From contig DAOUSD010000159.1 of the NCBI GenBank assembly GCA_030627405.1, positions 1 to 5,237 on the forward strand: a stretch of 5,237 nucleotides of DNA. Direction: 5' to 3'. Position 1 is the stretch's first letter, and each line of letters opens with the position of its first letter. The notes under the pieces are model-generated. The model was given only the letters and a program-made list of their open reading frames with translations, was not told the DNA's origin and searched no databases. Shown here one piece after another: positions 4,850 to 5,237 of this stretch. This stretch comes from Deltaproteobacteria bacterium. GTDB taxonomy: Bacteria; Desulfobacterota; Desulfobacteria; Desulfobacterales; ETH-SRB1. Position numbers and translations under genes: made by a program.

Positions 4850-5104
4850 TTAATCAGGATTTGCGAATACACCTTCTTTTTTAAAAAGGTTTTTTATAGT
4901 GTTTGTAGGAATAGCCCCTTGATCCATCCAGTACCTGATTCGTTCTTCCTTCAGCGAAACTTCAGCAGGGTCTTTTAAGGGGTTATAAGATCCGACAGCT
5001 TCAAGGTATTTTCCATCCCTTGGGCTTTCAACGTCAGCCACAACAATTCTATAATAGGGTCGTTTCTTTGAGCCATGTCTGGCCAATCTAATTTTAACCG
5101 GCAT
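4850..5104 (-). CDS. rpsP: 30S ribosomal protein S16
   Basis: An 84-residue protein, the usual length for bacterial S16. It starts MPVKIRLARHGSKKRPYYRI, the highly conserved S16 N-terminus, followed by VVADVESPRDGKYLEAVGSY and a YNP-type turn, then KEERIRYWMDQGAIPTNTI, the conserved helix of the family. S16 binds 16S rRNA early in 30S assembly. The ATG start is supported by AGGAG nine bases upstream. It lies 13 bp after ffh and 73 bp before khpA. Its stop codon is immediately followed by a long palindrome (see the repeat feature), which could separate S16 expression from that of the weaker genes downstream; that role is inference. The identification is secure. Confidence 0.98.
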   Translation of the reverse strand: MPVKIRLARHGSKKRPYYRIVVADVESPRDGKYLEAVGSYNPLKDPAEVSLKEERIRYWMDQGAIPTNTIKNLFKKEGVFANPD

Positions 5105-5113
5105 ATTTTTTAT

Positions 5114-5118
5114 CTCCT
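5114..5118 (-). promoter_or_regulatory. Ribosome binding site of rpsP
   Basis: The minus strand reads AGGAG here, followed by nine A/T-rich bases and the ATG of rpsP at 5102-5104. It overlaps the last base of the ffh stop codon (TAAGGAG), which fits translational coupling and the strong initiation expected for a ribosomal protein gene. Confidence 0.8.
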
Positions 5119-5237
5119 TAAAAAGGCAGCATGCCTCTGCTTAATCCGCGCATGCCGCCTTTATTCATCTTCTTCATCATTTTTATTATCTGAGTATAAT
5201 TTTTCAGAAGCTTGTTAATATCCTGTATGCTTGTACC
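5118..5237 (-). CDS. ffh: Signal recognition particle protein Ffh, C-terminal end (partial)
   Basis: Only the last 39 codons are in the window; the gene runs off the right edge. The minus-strand frame is open from the edge to a TAA at 5118-5120. The peptide is lysine- and methionine-rich and ends in GGMRGLSRGMLPF, the typical flexible tail of the Ffh M domain after its last helix (DINKLLKNYTQIIKMMKKM). Ffh is the GTPase protein of the signal recognition particle; it binds 4.5S RNA and signal peptides of nascent membrane proteins. Placement directly upstream of rpsP is common in many bacteria. The TAA overlaps the Shine-Dalgarno of rpsP, so the two genes are probably co-transcribed and possibly coupled. 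The call rests on a short tail plus synteny, both of which agree. Confidence 0.88.
   Translation of the reverse strand, partial: GTSIQDINKLLKNYTQIIKMMKKMNKGGMRGLSRGMLPF

Overview
The window is a run of minus-strand housekeeping genes for ribosome and tRNA maturation. In transcription order, right to left, they are ffh (3' end only), rpsP, khpA, rimM, trmD, a SPOUT-family RNA methyltransferase, rplS, rnhB, yraN and rsmI. The extended rpsP-rimM-trmD-rplS order, with a KH-domain gene and a Tm1570-like methyltransferase inserted and rnhB-yraN-rsmI following, suggests a deltaproteobacterial-type genome (Desulfobacterota or a relative). The moderately AT-rich composition and the palindromic and heptad-type intergenic repeats fit that, but the taxonomy is an inference from gene order and protein flavour only.

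Layout: 5118-5237 is the Met-rich tail of Ffh. rpsP (S16) follows after 13 bp with a strong Shine-Dalgarno. Directly after the rpsP stop is a perfect 24-bp palindrome with REP-like features (4816-4849). khpA and rimM are separated by 66 bp containing a 13-bp inverted repeat; a good ribosome binding site and ATG lie in its loop, in the wrong frame for rimM. rimM/trmD overlap by 4 bp and trmD/SPOUT methyltransferase by 62 bp. rplS has its own ribosome binding site, and rnhB begins within a few bases of the rplS stop. A 284-bp gap (1375-1658) holds inverted arrays of a 7-bp repeat around a nested inverted repeat and a start-less ORF remnant. yraN and rsmI follow with a 26-bp overlap. The left 143 bp show no gene I can recognise.

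How the genes work together: S16 and L19 are ribosomal proteins. RimM assists 30S maturation, TrmD makes m1G37 in tRNA, RsmI 2'-O-methylates 16S rRNA C1402, KhpA is an RNA-binding protein, and the SPOUT protein probably methylates an RNA not yet assigned. Ffh is the protein part of the signal recognition particle, RNase HII removes ribonucleotides from DNA, and YraN is a predicted nuclease-fold protein.

The coding content is conventional. The points worth a second look are in the junctions: the khpA-rimM spacer (hairpin plus mini-ORF), the unusually long trmD overlap, the palindrome after rpsP and the repeat-filled gap before yraN. I see no CRISPR array, tRNA, rRNA or intact transposase.
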